64,000 bases of DNA from the NCBI RefSeq assembly GCF_901827185.1, contig NZ_LR594671.1, positions 3,162,001 through 3,226,000 of the forward strand, given 5' to 3'. Position numbers and translations under genes: made by a program. Under the pieces are notes generated by a model. That model did no database searches. It was not told where the DNA came from and worked only from the letters and a program-made list of their open reading frames with translations. The DNA is from Variovorax sp. PBL-E5 (lineage in GTDB: Bacteria > Pseudomonadota > Gammaproteobacteria > Burkholderiales > Burkholderiaceae_C). This document shows positions 46,434 to 55,186 of this stretch, in pieces (the stretch's first letter is position 1; each line of letters starts with the position of its first letter).

Positions 46434-47456
46434 ATGGATCTCACGCCCGACCCGAAAGCGCCGACACGCCGCGACTTCCTGTCCCTGGCCGGCGGCGGTG
46501 CTGCCGCTGCGTTCGCATCAGGCCTGCTGGGCACGGGGTCCGCGCGGGCCGAAAGTGCTTTCCCGGACCACGCGCTGCGCCTGGTCGTTCCCTTTCCCGC
46601 CGGCGGCCCGACCGACATCGTCGCGCGGCCGCTGGCCTTCCTGCTGGCCGATCCGCTGAAGCAGCAGGTCGTGGTCGACAACCGCGGCGGCGCCGGCGGC
46701 GCGATCGGGGCCGAGCTGGTCGCCAAGTCCCCGCCCGACGGCTACACGCTGCTGCTCGGCACGGTCGGCACGCAGGCCATCAACGCCTCGCTCTACAAGA
46801 AGCTGCCCTACGATCCGGCCCACGACTTCACCGCGCTCGGGCTGGTCGCGAGCGGTCCGGTCGCGCTGGTCGCCAACACCGCGGCTCCGTTCTCGAACGT
46901 GGCCCAATTCATCGCCGCCGCCAAGGCCCAGCCGGGAGCGATCACCTTCGGCTCGGCCGGCAACGGCACGCCGGGCCACTTGACCGGCGTGCTGTTCTCG
47001 AAGGCCGCGGGCATCCAATTGCGGCATGTGCCCTACCGCGGCAGCGCGCCGGCCGTCACCGATCTGCTCGGCAACCAGATCACCGTCATGTTCGACCCGC
47101 TGCAATCGGTGCTGACGCAGGTGCAGGCTGGCAAGCTGCGCCCGCTGGCGGTCAGTGGCACCACGCGCTCGCCGGTGCTGCCGAACGTGCCCACGATGGC
47201 CGAGGCGGGGCTCCAGGGCTTTGCCGCCGAGGCCTGGTGGGGCGCCTACGGGCCCGCCAACCTGCCGGCGGCCGTGGCTCAGACCTTGCGCACGGAGATC
47301 GAACGGGTGGTCCGCTCCGATGCCTTTCGCGACAAGCTCGCGAGCCTGGGCGTGCTGCCCACCCCCATGACCGGCGAAGCCTTCGCGGAATTCAATCGCA
47401 GCGAGCTCGCCAAGTGGGGCAAGGCGGTGCGCGATTCCGGCGCCTCGCTGGACTGA
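46434..47456 (+). CDS. Bug/TctC-family solute-binding protein with Tat signal
   Basis: A 340-residue Bug receptor. The N-terminus PTRRDFLSLAGGGAAAAFAS is a clear twin-arginine signal (RRDFL), followed by SARAE. Family segments: LRLVVPFPAGGPTDIVAR, VVVDNRGGAGGAIGAEL, PDGYTLLLGTVGTQAINASL and GAITFGSAGNGTPGHLTGVL. It is first in an operon with both aconitase X parts, 31 bp before the large one, so it probably binds the hydroxy acid that aconitase X dehydrates. No TctAB genes are near. Confidence 0.92.
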   Translation: MDLTPDPKAPTRRDFLSLAGGGAAAAFASGLLGTGSARAESAFPDHALRLVVPFPAGGPTDIVARPLAFLLADPLKQQVVVDNRGGAGGAIGAELVAKSPPDGYTLLLGTVGTQAINASLYKKLPYDPAHDFTALGLVASGPVALVANTAAPFSNVAQFIAAAKAQPGAITFGSAGNGTPGHLTGVLFSKAAGIQLRHVPYRGSAPAVTDLLGNQITVMFDPLQSVLTQVQAGKLRPLAVSGTTRSPVLPNVPTMAEAGLQGFAAEAWWGAYGPANLPAAVAQTLRTEIERVVRSDAFRDKLASLGVLPTPMTGEAFAEFNRSELAKWGKAVRDSGASLD

Positions 47457-47487
47457 TGTCCCTCCACCACCACGACACCGAGATGTC

Positions 47488-48723
47488 ATGAAACTGAACG
47501 AACAAGAGCAAGCCATCCTGGCGGGCGAAGCAGGGCCGGTCCCGCGCTGGGCCCTTCAGCACCAGATCGCCGTCGGCGATTTCTTCGGCGCCGAGGATTT
47601 CGTGCCGGTGACGCAGGCGCACATCATGGCCGACACCGAAAGCCTGGGCCAGGCCGGCGTGATGTGGCTCGAGAAGCTGGCCGCGACGCGCGAAGGCCAG
47701 CGCACCGTGCGCATTCCGACCATCACCGATCCGCGCGGCACCGACTTCGCCAAGTCCGAGGTGCTCGGCCAGAGCGAGTGGATGCTCGAGCTGGAGCAGC
47801 GCGCCATCGATGCCTTCGTGCAGCTCGGCGTCTCGATGACCGACACCTGCATCAACTACCAGACCATCCAGGCGCCCACGCGCGGCGAGCACCTGGCCTT
47901 CGGCGACACGGGCGTGGTGATCTATTCGAATTCGGTCTGCGGTGCGCGCTCGAATTTCGAGGGCGGCCCTTCCGCGCTGTCGGCCGGACTGACCGGGCGC
48001 ACGCCGCGCTACGGCTTCCATCTCGACGCGCAGCGCCAGGCCACCGTTCGCTTTCGCGTCGACCACACGCCGCAGAGTCTCAACGAATGGGGCGCGCTGG
48101 GCGGCGTGATCGGCCGGCTTGCGGGCAACTACTGGTCGGTGCCGGTGGTCGAAGGCCTCGACGGCGCGCCCGGCTCCGATGCGCTCAAGCACTTCGGCGC
48201 CGCGATGGCGAGCTTCGGCTCGATCGCCCTCTTCCACCTGGTCGGCATCACGCCCGAGGCGGTGCGCATCGAGGATGTCGGCGGCGAGCGGCTGCCGCTG
48301 GCGCACCGCATCGGCGAGGCCGACATCCGCGCGCTGCAATCGCAGTACGCGGCGAGCGACGAAATCGACGTGGTGGTCTTCTCCGCGCCGCAGCTCAGTC
48401 TCTACGAACTGCGCGAGCTCTCCGCGCTCTGCGAAGGGCGCCGCTTCCAGCGGCCGCTGCTCGCGATCACCAGTCCGCAGGTCAAGCCGGACTGCGACCG
48501 CATGGGCTTCACCGCAAGGATCGAGGAAGCCGGCGGCCATGTGATGTCGGGCATGTGCTTCTACCAGTCCTATGCGCGCGAGATGGCGGATGCGAAGGGC
48601 TGGAAGCGGCTGGCGACCAACAGCGCCAAGCTGGTGAACATTCTCGGCGGCTACGGCTACGTGCCGATGCTGGCATCGATGGAGCGCTGCGTGCAGGCAG
48701 CCGAAACAGGGAGGCTGGCATGA
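47488..48723 (+). CDS. Aconitase X catalytic subunit
   Basis: A 411-residue aconitase X large-domain protein (AcnX_c), normally [2Fe-2S] or mononuclear-metal dehydratases. Seen: PVTQAHIMADTESLGQAGVM, TDTCINYQTIQAPTRGEHL with a Cys, SNSVCGARSNFEGGPSALSA, and SITSPQ-like LAITSPQVKPDCDRMGF. In bacteria this family includes cis-3-hydroxy-L-proline dehydratase and 2-subunit enzymes of unknown substrate. The small swivel gene follows with ATGA overlap, so the enzyme is a heterodimer. A carboxylate substrate is likely; proline specificity cannot be confirmed. Confidence 0.92.
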   Translation: MKLNEQEQAILAGEAGPVPRWALQHQIAVGDFFGAEDFVPVTQAHIMADTESLGQAGVMWLEKLAATREGQRTVRIPTITDPRGTDFAKSEVLGQSEWMLELEQRAIDAFVQLGVSMTDTCINYQTIQAPTRGEHLAFGDTGVVIYSNSVCGARSNFEGGPSALSAGLTGRTPRYGFHLDAQRQATVRFRVDHTPQSLNEWGALGGVIGRLAGNYWSVPVVEGLDGAPGSDALKHFGAAMASFGSIALFHLVGITPEAVRIEDVGGERLPLAHRIGEADIRALQSQYAASDEIDVVVFSAPQLSLYELRELSALCEGRRFQRPLLAITSPQVKPDCDRMGFTARIEEAGGHVMSGMCFYQSYAREMADAKGWKRLATNSAKLVNILGGYGYVPMLASMERCVQAAETGRLA

Positions 48724-49139
48724 GCGGCAGCAACAGCAGCGAATGGCTGGCACGGCACGCGATCGGCCAGCGCGTGCGCGGCGAAGCGCTGGTGGCGCAC
48801 GATGGCTTCTCGGCGCGCTACGACCTCGACCGCAACCGCGGCATCTTCTCGCGGCCTGCGCACCAGCTCGCCGGCCAGTCCTATGCCGGCAAGATCCTGG
48901 TGCTCGACACCGCCAAGGGCGGCGTGGCGAGCGCCTGGATGCTGCACGAGATGGCTTCGCGGCGGATGGTGCCGCTCGCGATCGTGTTCAACACCGTCAA
49001 CCCGATCCTGGTGCAGGGCGCTGCGTTCGGCGGCATCACGATGCTCGCGGGCTTCGACGAGGACATCACGGCGAAGGTGCCGCACGGCGCCACGGTCGAG
49101 ATCGATCCCGTGCGCAAGTCCTTGCGCGTGCTGACCTGA
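48720..49139 (+). CDS. Aconitase X swivel (small) subunit
   Basis: A 139-residue DUF126/AcnX swivel domain. It has EALVAHDGFSARYDLDRNRG, SYAGKILVLDTAKGGVASAW and HEMASRRMVPLAIVFNTVNP, which close over the active site of the large subunit. The start overlaps the large-subunit stop (ATGA), securing equal expression. Length is normal. Confidence 0.92.
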   Translation: MSGSNSSEWLARHAIGQRVRGEALVAHDGFSARYDLDRNRGIFSRPAHQLAGQSYAGKILVLDTAKGGVASAWMLHEMASRRMVPLAIVFNTVNPILVQGAAFGGITMLAGFDEDITAKVPHGATVEIDPVRKSLRVLT

Positions 49140-49150
49140 GCCGGCGCGAC

Positions 49151-49924
49151 ATGGCGATGCCGCGTTCGAGCGCAATGACGGTCGATCGGGCGACCGCCGT
49201 CTCGCTCTACCAGCAGATCGCCGACCGGCTCAAGGCGGAGATCGCCGGCGGCGCCTTCGCCACCGATGGGCGGCTGCCGGCCGAGCGCGAGTTCATGACG
49301 CGCTTCGGCGTCAGCCGCGTGACGGTGCGGCAGGCGATGGCGCAGCTGTTGCGCGACGGGCAGGTGGTGCGCAAGCAGGGCAAGGGCACTTTTGTCGCCG
49401 GCCAGAAGCTGCAGCACGAGCTGCATTCGATGCGCGGCTTCTACGATTCGCTGCTGCAGCAGGGCGTGCATCCGAAGACGCGGCTGCTGGCGTTCTCGGC
49501 CGTCGGGCGCGATGCGGGTGCGGGCAAGGAGCACGGCTTTGAGCTGCGCCGTCTCTACACGGTCGACGACGAACCGATCGCGCTGGTCTGCGCATGGCTG
49601 CCGCCGGAGGCCGCGGCCGTGTCGTGGCAGCAGGCGAGCGAGCATCCGATCTACGGCATCCTCGAAAAACTGCTGAAGCTGAAGGTCGCCCGCGCGAGCG
49701 TGCACATCCGGGTGCAGCCGGCCGATGCGGACGTCGGCAAGGCGCTGCGACTGGCGAAGAAATCCTCCGTGCTGGTGATGGCGCGCGAGTCCTTTTCCGC
49801 GGATGAACGATCGCTCGAACGCAGCACCTTCTTCATCCGGCCCGAGCGCTATGAGTTCGTGCTCGATACCTTTGGGCCGTTGCCGATCAGTTCTTCGATT
49901 CGGGATGCCGAGAAGGGGGTGTAG
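49151..49924 (+). CDS. GntR-family regulator, HutC/UTRA type
   Basis: A 257-residue GntR protein of the HutC subfamily. The winged HTH is at about 22-80 (LYQQIADRLKAEIAGG, RLPAEREFMTRFGVSRVTVR) and the UTRA ligand-binding domain occupies the C-terminal 160 residues (GFYDSLLQQGVHPKTRLLAF, AVSWQQASEHPIYGILEKLL). It lies 11 bp after the aconitase X swivel gene and is probably co-transcribed. A near-dyad before the Bug gene is a possible operator. The ligand is probably the module's substrate. Confidence 0.92.
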   Translation: MAMPRSSAMTVDRATAVSLYQQIADRLKAEIAGGAFATDGRLPAEREFMTRFGVSRVTVRQAMAQLLRDGQVVRKQGKGTFVAGQKLQHELHSMRGFYDSLLQQGVHPKTRLLAFSAVGRDAGAGKEHGFELRRLYTVDDEPIALVCAWLPPEAAAVSWQQASEHPIYGILEKLLKLKVARASVHIRVQPADADVGKALRLAKKSSVLVMARESFSADERSLERSTFFIRPERYEFVLDTFGPLPISSSIRDAEKGV

Positions 49925-49929
49925 TTGCG

Positions 49930-50116
49930 CCCTCTCCCTCTGGGAGAGGGTTGGGGTGAGGGCGCTGGGCCTTTGAACTGTTGTCTTCGCTGGTTAGGCC
50001 GTTGGCCGGGAATTCGCCCCGGCGGGCGACTCACTTGTTTTGTCTTGCCAAAAGAAGTAAGCAAGAAAAGGCGACCCCACTGCGCGTGTCCCTCCGCTTC
50101 GCTGCGGGCAACCTGC
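49930..50116. repeat. ~190-bp intergenic repeat, left copy
   Basis: Begins with a REP-like hairpin (CCCTCTCCCTCTGGGAGAGG) and continues through AATTCGCCCCGGCGGGCGA and AAAAGGCGACCCCACTG to GGGCAACCTGC. A closely similar copy (clearly above 80% identity by eye) lies inverted at 61116-61305. The right end touches the ISL3 transposase remnant. Translated copies appear widely as spurious proteins in Comamonadaceae (recall). Confidence 0.85.
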
Positions 50117-50632
50117 ATCGACACGGTGGGCAAACACAGAGCTACATCGACACGCCGATCCGAGGCAAGCATGTCGTTCTCCACGTTGAGCGGCAGCGCT
50201 ATCGCTGCGCTGGTTGCGGCAAGACCTTGTTCACTACGCTGGATCAAATTGATCCGAAGCGGCTGGCGACGACGCGATTCGTCCGCTATGTGGAGACTCT
50301 TGCCTGAAGCGAACCTTTGCCGACCTGGCGCGCGAACTTGGCGTAGCCGACAAGACGGTCCGACATATCTTCGACGATTACGTGGAGCGGTTGAAGAGCG
50401 AGCTGCCGTGCGTAATACCAGAGATTCTGGGCATCGACGAATTGAAGATCGTCGGCGAGTACCGGGCCATGCTCACTAATGTCTCTGAGCAGACGCTGTT
50501 TGACATGCTTCCCACCCGCAAGAAGGTGGATCTTGTGCGGTACTTTCCGGACTCTTCCCGGCAAGGAGAAGGTCCGCGTCGTGACGATGGACCTGTGGAG
50601 CGTTTATCGCCAAGTCATCGAGTCTGAATTCC
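50117..50632 (+). pseudogene. ISL3-family transposase fragment, frameshifted
   Basis: Readable in pieces: zinc-finger part YRCAGCGKTLFTTLDQIDP, then FADLARELGVADKTVRHIFD, the DDE-domain start EILGIDELKIVGEYRAML and VVTMDLWSVYRQVIE. Frames break near 50306 (one base lost after GCC) and near 50543 (one base gained). Both the N-terminus and the C-terminal half of the DDE domain are missing. No terminal inverted repeats of an IS were found. It marks the island's left border and cannot transpose. Confidence 0.85.
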
Positions 50633-51250
50633 CAGTCCATGTGACTTCATCCTCGGCCGAAGGCATCGCACGTCGCAGCTTCGATGCGCTCATCGTGTGT
50701 GCTGGCACAGGAAGTCGCCGGCTGGCTGCGGCACTGGGCGACAGGGTCAACGTGTACCCGGTCAAGGGGTACTCCATCACCGTCAACCTGGGCGATCGCG
50801 CCAGCCAGGCAGCCGCTCCCGAGGTGAGCTTGCTGGACGACGCGACCAAGATCGTCACCAACCGGCTCGGCTTGAACCGATTCCGGGTGGCGGGCACGGC
50901 GGAATTCAACGGGATCAACCGGGACATCCGCGCTGATCGAGTGAAGCCGTTGCTTGACTGGGTACATCAATGCTTCACGGAGATAGACACGCGCAGCGTC
51001 GCGCCGTGGGCCGGACTGCGTCCCATGATGCCGGACATGCTGTCTCGAGTCGGCAGGGGCAAGGCTCCCCAACGTGTTCTACAACACGGGGCACGGACAC
51101 TTGGGATGGACCCTGGCGGCAGCGACCGCGGAGACGGTCAGCCAGGAAATCGAAGGCGCTTTGCCATTAGAGCGAACGCTGTTCGCACCGCCCTTGACCA
51201 CCAGGGCGGTGCAGGCGCGCGCGGAGCAGACTGACACAGCTGGCGTGTAG
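50633..51250 (+). pseudogene. dadA: D-amino acid dehydrogenase (dadA) C-terminal fragment
   Basis: The 3' third of a DadA-type flavoprotein: RSFDALIVCAGTGSRRLAAA, VNVYPVKGYSITVNLGDRAS, RFRVAGTAEFNGINRDIRAD and APWAGLRPMMPDMLSRVG. After about 51068 the frame shifts by one extra C; the continuation NVFYNTGHGHLGWTLAAATA completes the family C-terminus and stops at 51250. The 5' two thirds are missing, replaced by the ISL3 remnant. It is not functional. Confidence 0.85.
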
Positions 51251-51443
51251 CTCAGGGCGTGCCAGGTGGCCGCCGACCCGCTTGATTCATGAGATTGGCT
51301 CAAAGCCAAAATGCGAATCTGTCAATTCTCATCGCAAGCGAATGCGGCTAGATTACATCGGGTCGGCAGTTCACGGCGCGAAGGCACCCGCTGTCACCGC
51401 GCTCCTTCGCAATCCGGTCGGTTGATTAACCTGGGAAGAGATC

Positions 51444-52373
51444 ATGAACAGCAAAAGTCTGCTTGCGTTTGTCGCAGTTGCCTCCGCCGCAACTGCGTTG
51501 GTGGGTGCCGCCACTTCGGCATACGGGCAGGCTCCCAGCCGCCTCGACAAGATCAAGGCGGAGGGAAGCATCTCGATCGGATCGCCAACCAGCTCGCTAC
51601 CGTTTGCCTTCAAGGACGGCAACCAGAATATGGTCGGCTATTCGATCGAGATCTGCCAACGCATCGCCGACCAAGTCAGGGCGTCCCTCGGCGTACCGAA
51701 GCTCGATATCCGCTACGTGCCGGTCACGTCGGCCACGCGTCTGCAGTTGCTGGCGAATGGGACCATCGACCTGGAATGCGGCAACACCACCAATACGGCG
51801 GAACGGCATCAGTTCGTCGACTTCGCGCCCACGACTTTCGTAGCCAAGGTGGTGCTGCTGGGAAGGAAAGACAGCAGGCTGGACATGAACGACGTGCGGC
51901 AGTTCAGGGGCAAGACCGTGACCAGCTTGTCCGGGGGGCTGAACCTGGCAGTCATCGAGAAAATCAACAACGAGCAAAAACTAGGAATGTCCGTCGTCCC
52001 GGTCAAGGACGCGCCCGAATCGTTCCTCTCCGTCAAAACCTCGCGCGCTGCTGCAACGGTGGCCGATGACGGGATGGCGTATGCGCTGGTTGCCACTTCG
52101 GGCGCACCTGCGGATTACGTGATCGGGACCAAGGCCCTGATGGTGGCACCGTACGGGATCGTCATGCCGAAGGACGACCCCCGGTTCAAGAAAACGGTCG
52201 ATGCCGCCGTCATCTCCCTCATTCGTAGCGGAGAGGTGGCGCGGATCTATGACAAGTATTTCAATTCCCCGATCCCGCCGCACGGCATCGACCTCAGATA
52301 CCCGATGAGCGCGGAGCTCAAGCGAGCCCTTGCCAACCCGAGCGACTCGCCGGACCCGCAGGCGTACGAATGA
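51444..52373 (+). CDS. Polar amino-acid ABC transporter substrate-binding protein (GltI-like)
   Basis: A 309-residue periplasmic receptor. The signal peptide is about 1-27 (LLAFVAVASAATALVGAATS, then AYGQAP). The mature part is typical of the glutamate/aspartate class: SRLDKIKAEGSISIGSPTSS, NMVGYSIEICQRIADQV, TIDLECGNTTNTAERHQFVD and KKTVDAAVISLIRSGEVARI. GGGAAGAG precedes the ATG. It is first of a set with two permeases; the likely ATPase is encoded on the other strand at 55187. Confidence 0.93.
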   Translation: MNSKSLLAFVAVASAATALVGAATSAYGQAPSRLDKIKAEGSISIGSPTSSLPFAFKDGNQNMVGYSIEICQRIADQVRASLGVPKLDIRYVPVTSATRLQLLANGTIDLECGNTTNTAERHQFVDFAPTTFVAKVVLLGRKDSRLDMNDVRQFRGKTVTSLSGGLNLAVIEKINNEQKLGMSVVPVKDAPESFLSVKTSRAAATVADDGMAYALVATSGAPADYVIGTKALMVAPYGIVMPKDDPRFKKTVDAAVISLIRSGEVARIYDKYFNSPIPPHGIDLRYPMSAELKRALANPSDSPDPQAYE

Positions 52374-52417
52374 GGCTGCAGCGAATTCGGAAGACGGAGA
52401 ACGACGGTTAGACGGCC

Positions 52418-53131
52418 ATGAACTATGACTGGAACTGGTCGATTTTCGGCCAGATGTCTCTCGACGGCGTCCACACTTTCCTGCAATCGATACTGATCGG
52501 GACAGGGTGGACCCTCGCCCTGGCTGTCTGCGGCTGGATCTTTGGCCTTGCCTTGGGACTGGTTTTCGGCATCGCGCGCACGGTTCGCAGCAAGCCGCTG
52601 CGCGTCGTGTCCGCCGCCTACGTCGAGTTCTTCAGAGGCATTCCTTTGCTGGTCCAGATGTTTCTCTGGTATTTCGTCGTGCCAGAACTCCTGCCGGCGG
52701 AGATGGGCCGCGCGATCAAGGGGCTGCCAATTCCGTGGGCACAGTTCGTTCCGGCGCTCCTATGCCTGAGCTTGTACCAGGGGGCGCACATGACCGAGAT
52801 CATCAGGGCCGGGGTGCAGTCGGTGGCGCGCGGCCAGAAGAATGCCGCTGCGGCGATGGGCTTCAGTCCGGCCCAGGTTTACCTGTACGTGCTCCTGCCG
52901 CAAGCCTTCAGATTGATCATTCCTCCCTTGACCTCGCAAATGATGTCGACGGTGAAGTCATCATCCGTCGCGATGACCATCGGACTGCTCGAGCTGACGG
53001 GTGCAGCCCGGTCCATGCAGGAGTTCAGCTTTCACGTCTTTGAAGCGTTCTCGGCGGCGACCTTGATCTACCTTTTGCTGAACGTGACGGTGGTGCAGGC
53101 GATGCGCCGACTGGATCGATCGTTCAACTGA
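52418..53131 (+). CDS. Polar amino-acid ABC permease (GltJ-like)
   Basis: A 237-residue inner-membrane protein of the HisM/GltJ permease class with about five helices. It has VEFFRGIPLLVQMFLWYFVV and the coupling loop GVQSVARGQKNAAAAMGFSP followed by YVLLPQAFRLIIPPLTSQMM. 44 bp after the receptor gene. It forms the translocation pore with the second permease. Confidence 0.93.
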   Translation: MNYDWNWSIFGQMSLDGVHTFLQSILIGTGWTLALAVCGWIFGLALGLVFGIARTVRSKPLRVVSAAYVEFFRGIPLLVQMFLWYFVVPELLPAEMGRAIKGLPIPWAQFVPALLCLSLYQGAHMTEIIRAGVQSVARGQKNAAAAMGFSPAQVYLYVLLPQAFRLIIPPLTSQMMSTVKSSSVAMTIGLLELTGAARSMQEFSFHVFEAFSAATLIYLLLNVTVVQAMRRLDRSFN

Positions 53132-53177
53132 CACCCGGAACGCGAGCGCGCCGAAGAGTTGGTTCGGGAGTCAAAGA

Positions 53178-53861
53178 ATGAACATCTTGCAGAGCCTCGG
53201 TTCCGGCGGTGAACTGACCTACTTGTTTGCAAGCGGGATGCGCTTCTCGCTCGAACTGACGTTGGTCGCCACGCTGGCGGGCATGCTGCTCGGAACCTGC
53301 CTGGCCGTGCTCCGGGTTGCGCACATTCGGGTCTTTTCGAACCTGGCCGCACTCTACGTGAATGCGATGCGGTCGATTCCCTTGTTGCTGGTGATCTTCT
53401 GGATCTACTTCCTGGCGCCATATCTCCTGGGATGGCTGACAAGGTCGACGCAGCCCGTCCAGGTGGGTGGCTACACGTCTGCGTTCGTCACCTTCATCCT
53501 GTTCGAGAGTGCCTATTTTTGCGAAATCATGCGGGCGGGCATCGGTTCAGTGCGAAAGGCCCAGACCCACGCAGCTTTCGCGCTGGGCATGAACTATCGA
53601 CAGGCGATGATCCTGGTCGTGCTCCCGCAGGCGCTCAGGAACATGGCTCCGGCGGTGTTGTCGCAAATCATTGTCCTGTTCCAGGATACGTCCCTGGTCT
53701 ACGTGCTATCACTGACGGACTTCTTCGGTGCGGCATCCGAAATTGGGCAGCGGGACGGACGCGTGGTGGAGTTTTATATCTTCGCGGCCGCCGTTTATCT
53801 CGTCATCTGCGTCATCGCCTCGGGCGGGGTGAAGTACCTGCAGCGAAAAGCCATCGCCTGA
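53178..53861 (+). CDS. Polar amino-acid ABC permease (GltK-like)
   Basis: A 227-residue permease, partner of the preceding one. It shows NAMRSIPLLLVIFWIYFLA and the coupling loop GIGSVRKAQTHAAFALGMNY then ILVVLPQALRNMAPAVLSQI and LFQDTSLVYVLSLTDFFGAA. The gene starts 46 bp after its partner and is followed by an amidohydrolase gene almost without gap. Confidence 0.93.
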   Translation: MNILQSLGSGGELTYLFASGMRFSLELTLVATLAGMLLGTCLAVLRVAHIRVFSNLAALYVNAMRSIPLLLVIFWIYFLAPYLLGWLTRSTQPVQVGGYTSAFVTFILFESAYFCEIMRAGIGSVRKAQTHAAFALGMNYRQAMILVVLPQALRNMAPAVLSQIIVLFQDTSLVYVLSLTDFFGAASEIGQRDGRVVEFYIFAAAVYLVICVIASGGVKYLQRKAIA

Positions 53862-53879
53862 GTGGACGCACGAACTCGA

Positions 53880-54737
53880 ATGTCAACGCAAGTCATGGCT
53901 TCCCGATTGATCATCCCTCCAAACGCCTGTGATTGCCACCTTCACATCTTCGATCCCCGCTTTCGTGAGCGCCTCCCTGCTGACGACATGAGTGCGGTTT
54001 CGTGCACGGCTGCGGCTTACGCGCGGGTTCAACGGGCATTGGGCATGGAGCGCGCGGTCGTCGTCACGCCCAGAAACTACGACACGGACAACGCCGTCAC
54101 CGTCGATGCCATTGCGCAGCTGGGAGTCTCACGTGCAAGGGGTGTCGCGGTAGTACGCCCCGACGTCAGCGACGCGACGCTTCACTTGCTCCACGACCAG
54201 GGCATCCGCGGGATCCGGTTCACTCTCTATACGCCAGAGCATGCACCGACCTCGTTCGACATGGTCGAACCGCTGGCAGCCCGCATCAAGGCAATGGGCT
54301 GGCACGTGCAACTGCATTGGACTGCAGATCAGATCGTGGCTCACGAAGACCTGCTTCGCCGGCTGCCGGTGGAAGTCGTCTTCGACCACCTCGGCAGACT
54401 ACCTGTGTCGAGAGGCCTCACGCACCCTGCCGCAAGCACCATCGAGAGATTGCTCGGTGAGGGCCGAGCCTGGATGAAGCTCTCAGCGCCGTACCTGGAC
54501 TCGGGGCGCGGCGGGCAAAGCGCGTATGAGGACGTTGACGCGGTCGCCAGGCACTGGATCCAGATTGCGCCGTATCGCGTGGTCTGGGGCAGCGATTGGC
54601 CCCATACGTCGGTGCAGAATCCTCCGAACACGGCTGTGTTCGTGGCCAAGCTTTGTTCGTGGGTCGATGATCAGGCCTGTCTTGATCGAATCCTCGTGTC
54701 GAATCCAACACGCCTTTACTGGGATTGCCAAGCCTAG
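53880..54737 (+). CDS. Amidohydrolase family protein (LigI/PDC-lactonase-like)
   Basis: A 285-residue TIM-barrel hydrolase of the amidohydrolase-2 group, related to 2-pyrone-4,6-dicarboxylate lactonases. It has the N-terminal metal motif ACDCHLHIFDPRF (HxH), HVQLHWTADQIVAHEDLLRR, VEVVFDHLGRLPVSRG and the C-terminal WGSDWPHTSVQNPP with the catalytic Asp. Starts at 53862 (GTG), 53880 or 53895 are possible; the ATG at 53880 is used. It closes the amino-acid importer operon, so it may open a lactam, lactone or imide in the imported compound. Confidence 0.9.
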   Translation: MSTQVMASRLIIPPNACDCHLHIFDPRFRERLPADDMSAVSCTAAAYARVQRALGMERAVVVTPRNYDTDNAVTVDAIAQLGVSRARGVAVVRPDVSDATLHLLHDQGIRGIRFTLYTPEHAPTSFDMVEPLAARIKAMGWHVQLHWTADQIVAHEDLLRRLPVEVVFDHLGRLPVSRGLTHPAASTIERLLGEGRAWMKLSAPYLDSGRGGQSAYEDVDAVARHWIQIAPYRVVWGSDWPHTSVQNPPNTAVFVAKLCSWVDDQACLDRILVSNPTRLYWDCQA

Positions 54738-55186
54738 ACGCCCACGGCGTGGTGCGGTCGAGGGCTGTGCCGGCGAGGCAGATCTCGGTTCCTCAGGCCA
54801 GGGGCAACCGAAGGCAAGCGCGACGCGAGGCGCAAGAGGTCGAATTTGCGGCGGATTCGCGCCCCAAGTTTCGCAAGCCCGAACGGGGAATGGACCACCA
54901 GGCGCATGTCGCACTTGACACGCAAGAGGCAGTTCGGACACCGCGCATATTGACTATCACTGCCCTTGCTGAAGAGGAAATTCGCTGCCTGTGCTGATCT
55001 CGGGCGAATCTATTTCAGTACCAAGGTGGGGAGCCTGCGTTCCGAGACGGCGCCGTCGACAAGGTCCACATAGTACGAGAAGCTCTTGTCGTTGACGGCG
55101 ACCGCCCGGGCGAATTTCCCATCCTCGAAATAGAGTCCCGCCAAGTCCCATAAGTTTGATGTATGGCAGCCGCGTTGGACGGCTCA
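54738..55186. other. Gene-poor stretch between convergent units
   Basis: About 450 bp after the amidohydrolase and before the convergent ATPase. From 54738 to about 55009 no coding pattern, hairpin or repeat is convincing. From 55010 a protein remnant is visible on the minus strand (see next entry). Probably decayed sequence left by rearrangement. Confidence 0.6.
55010..55183 (-). pseudogene. C-terminal remnant of an unidentified protein
   Basis: One minus frame reads WDLAGLYFEDGKFARAVAVN, then DKSFSYYVDLVDGAVSERRL and ends PTLVLK at a TAG. The codon use and residue pattern look like real protein, but there is no start codon and a stop interrupts the frame near the ATPase end. I do not recognise the family. 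It is taken as the 3' end of a lost gene. Confidence 0.4.
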
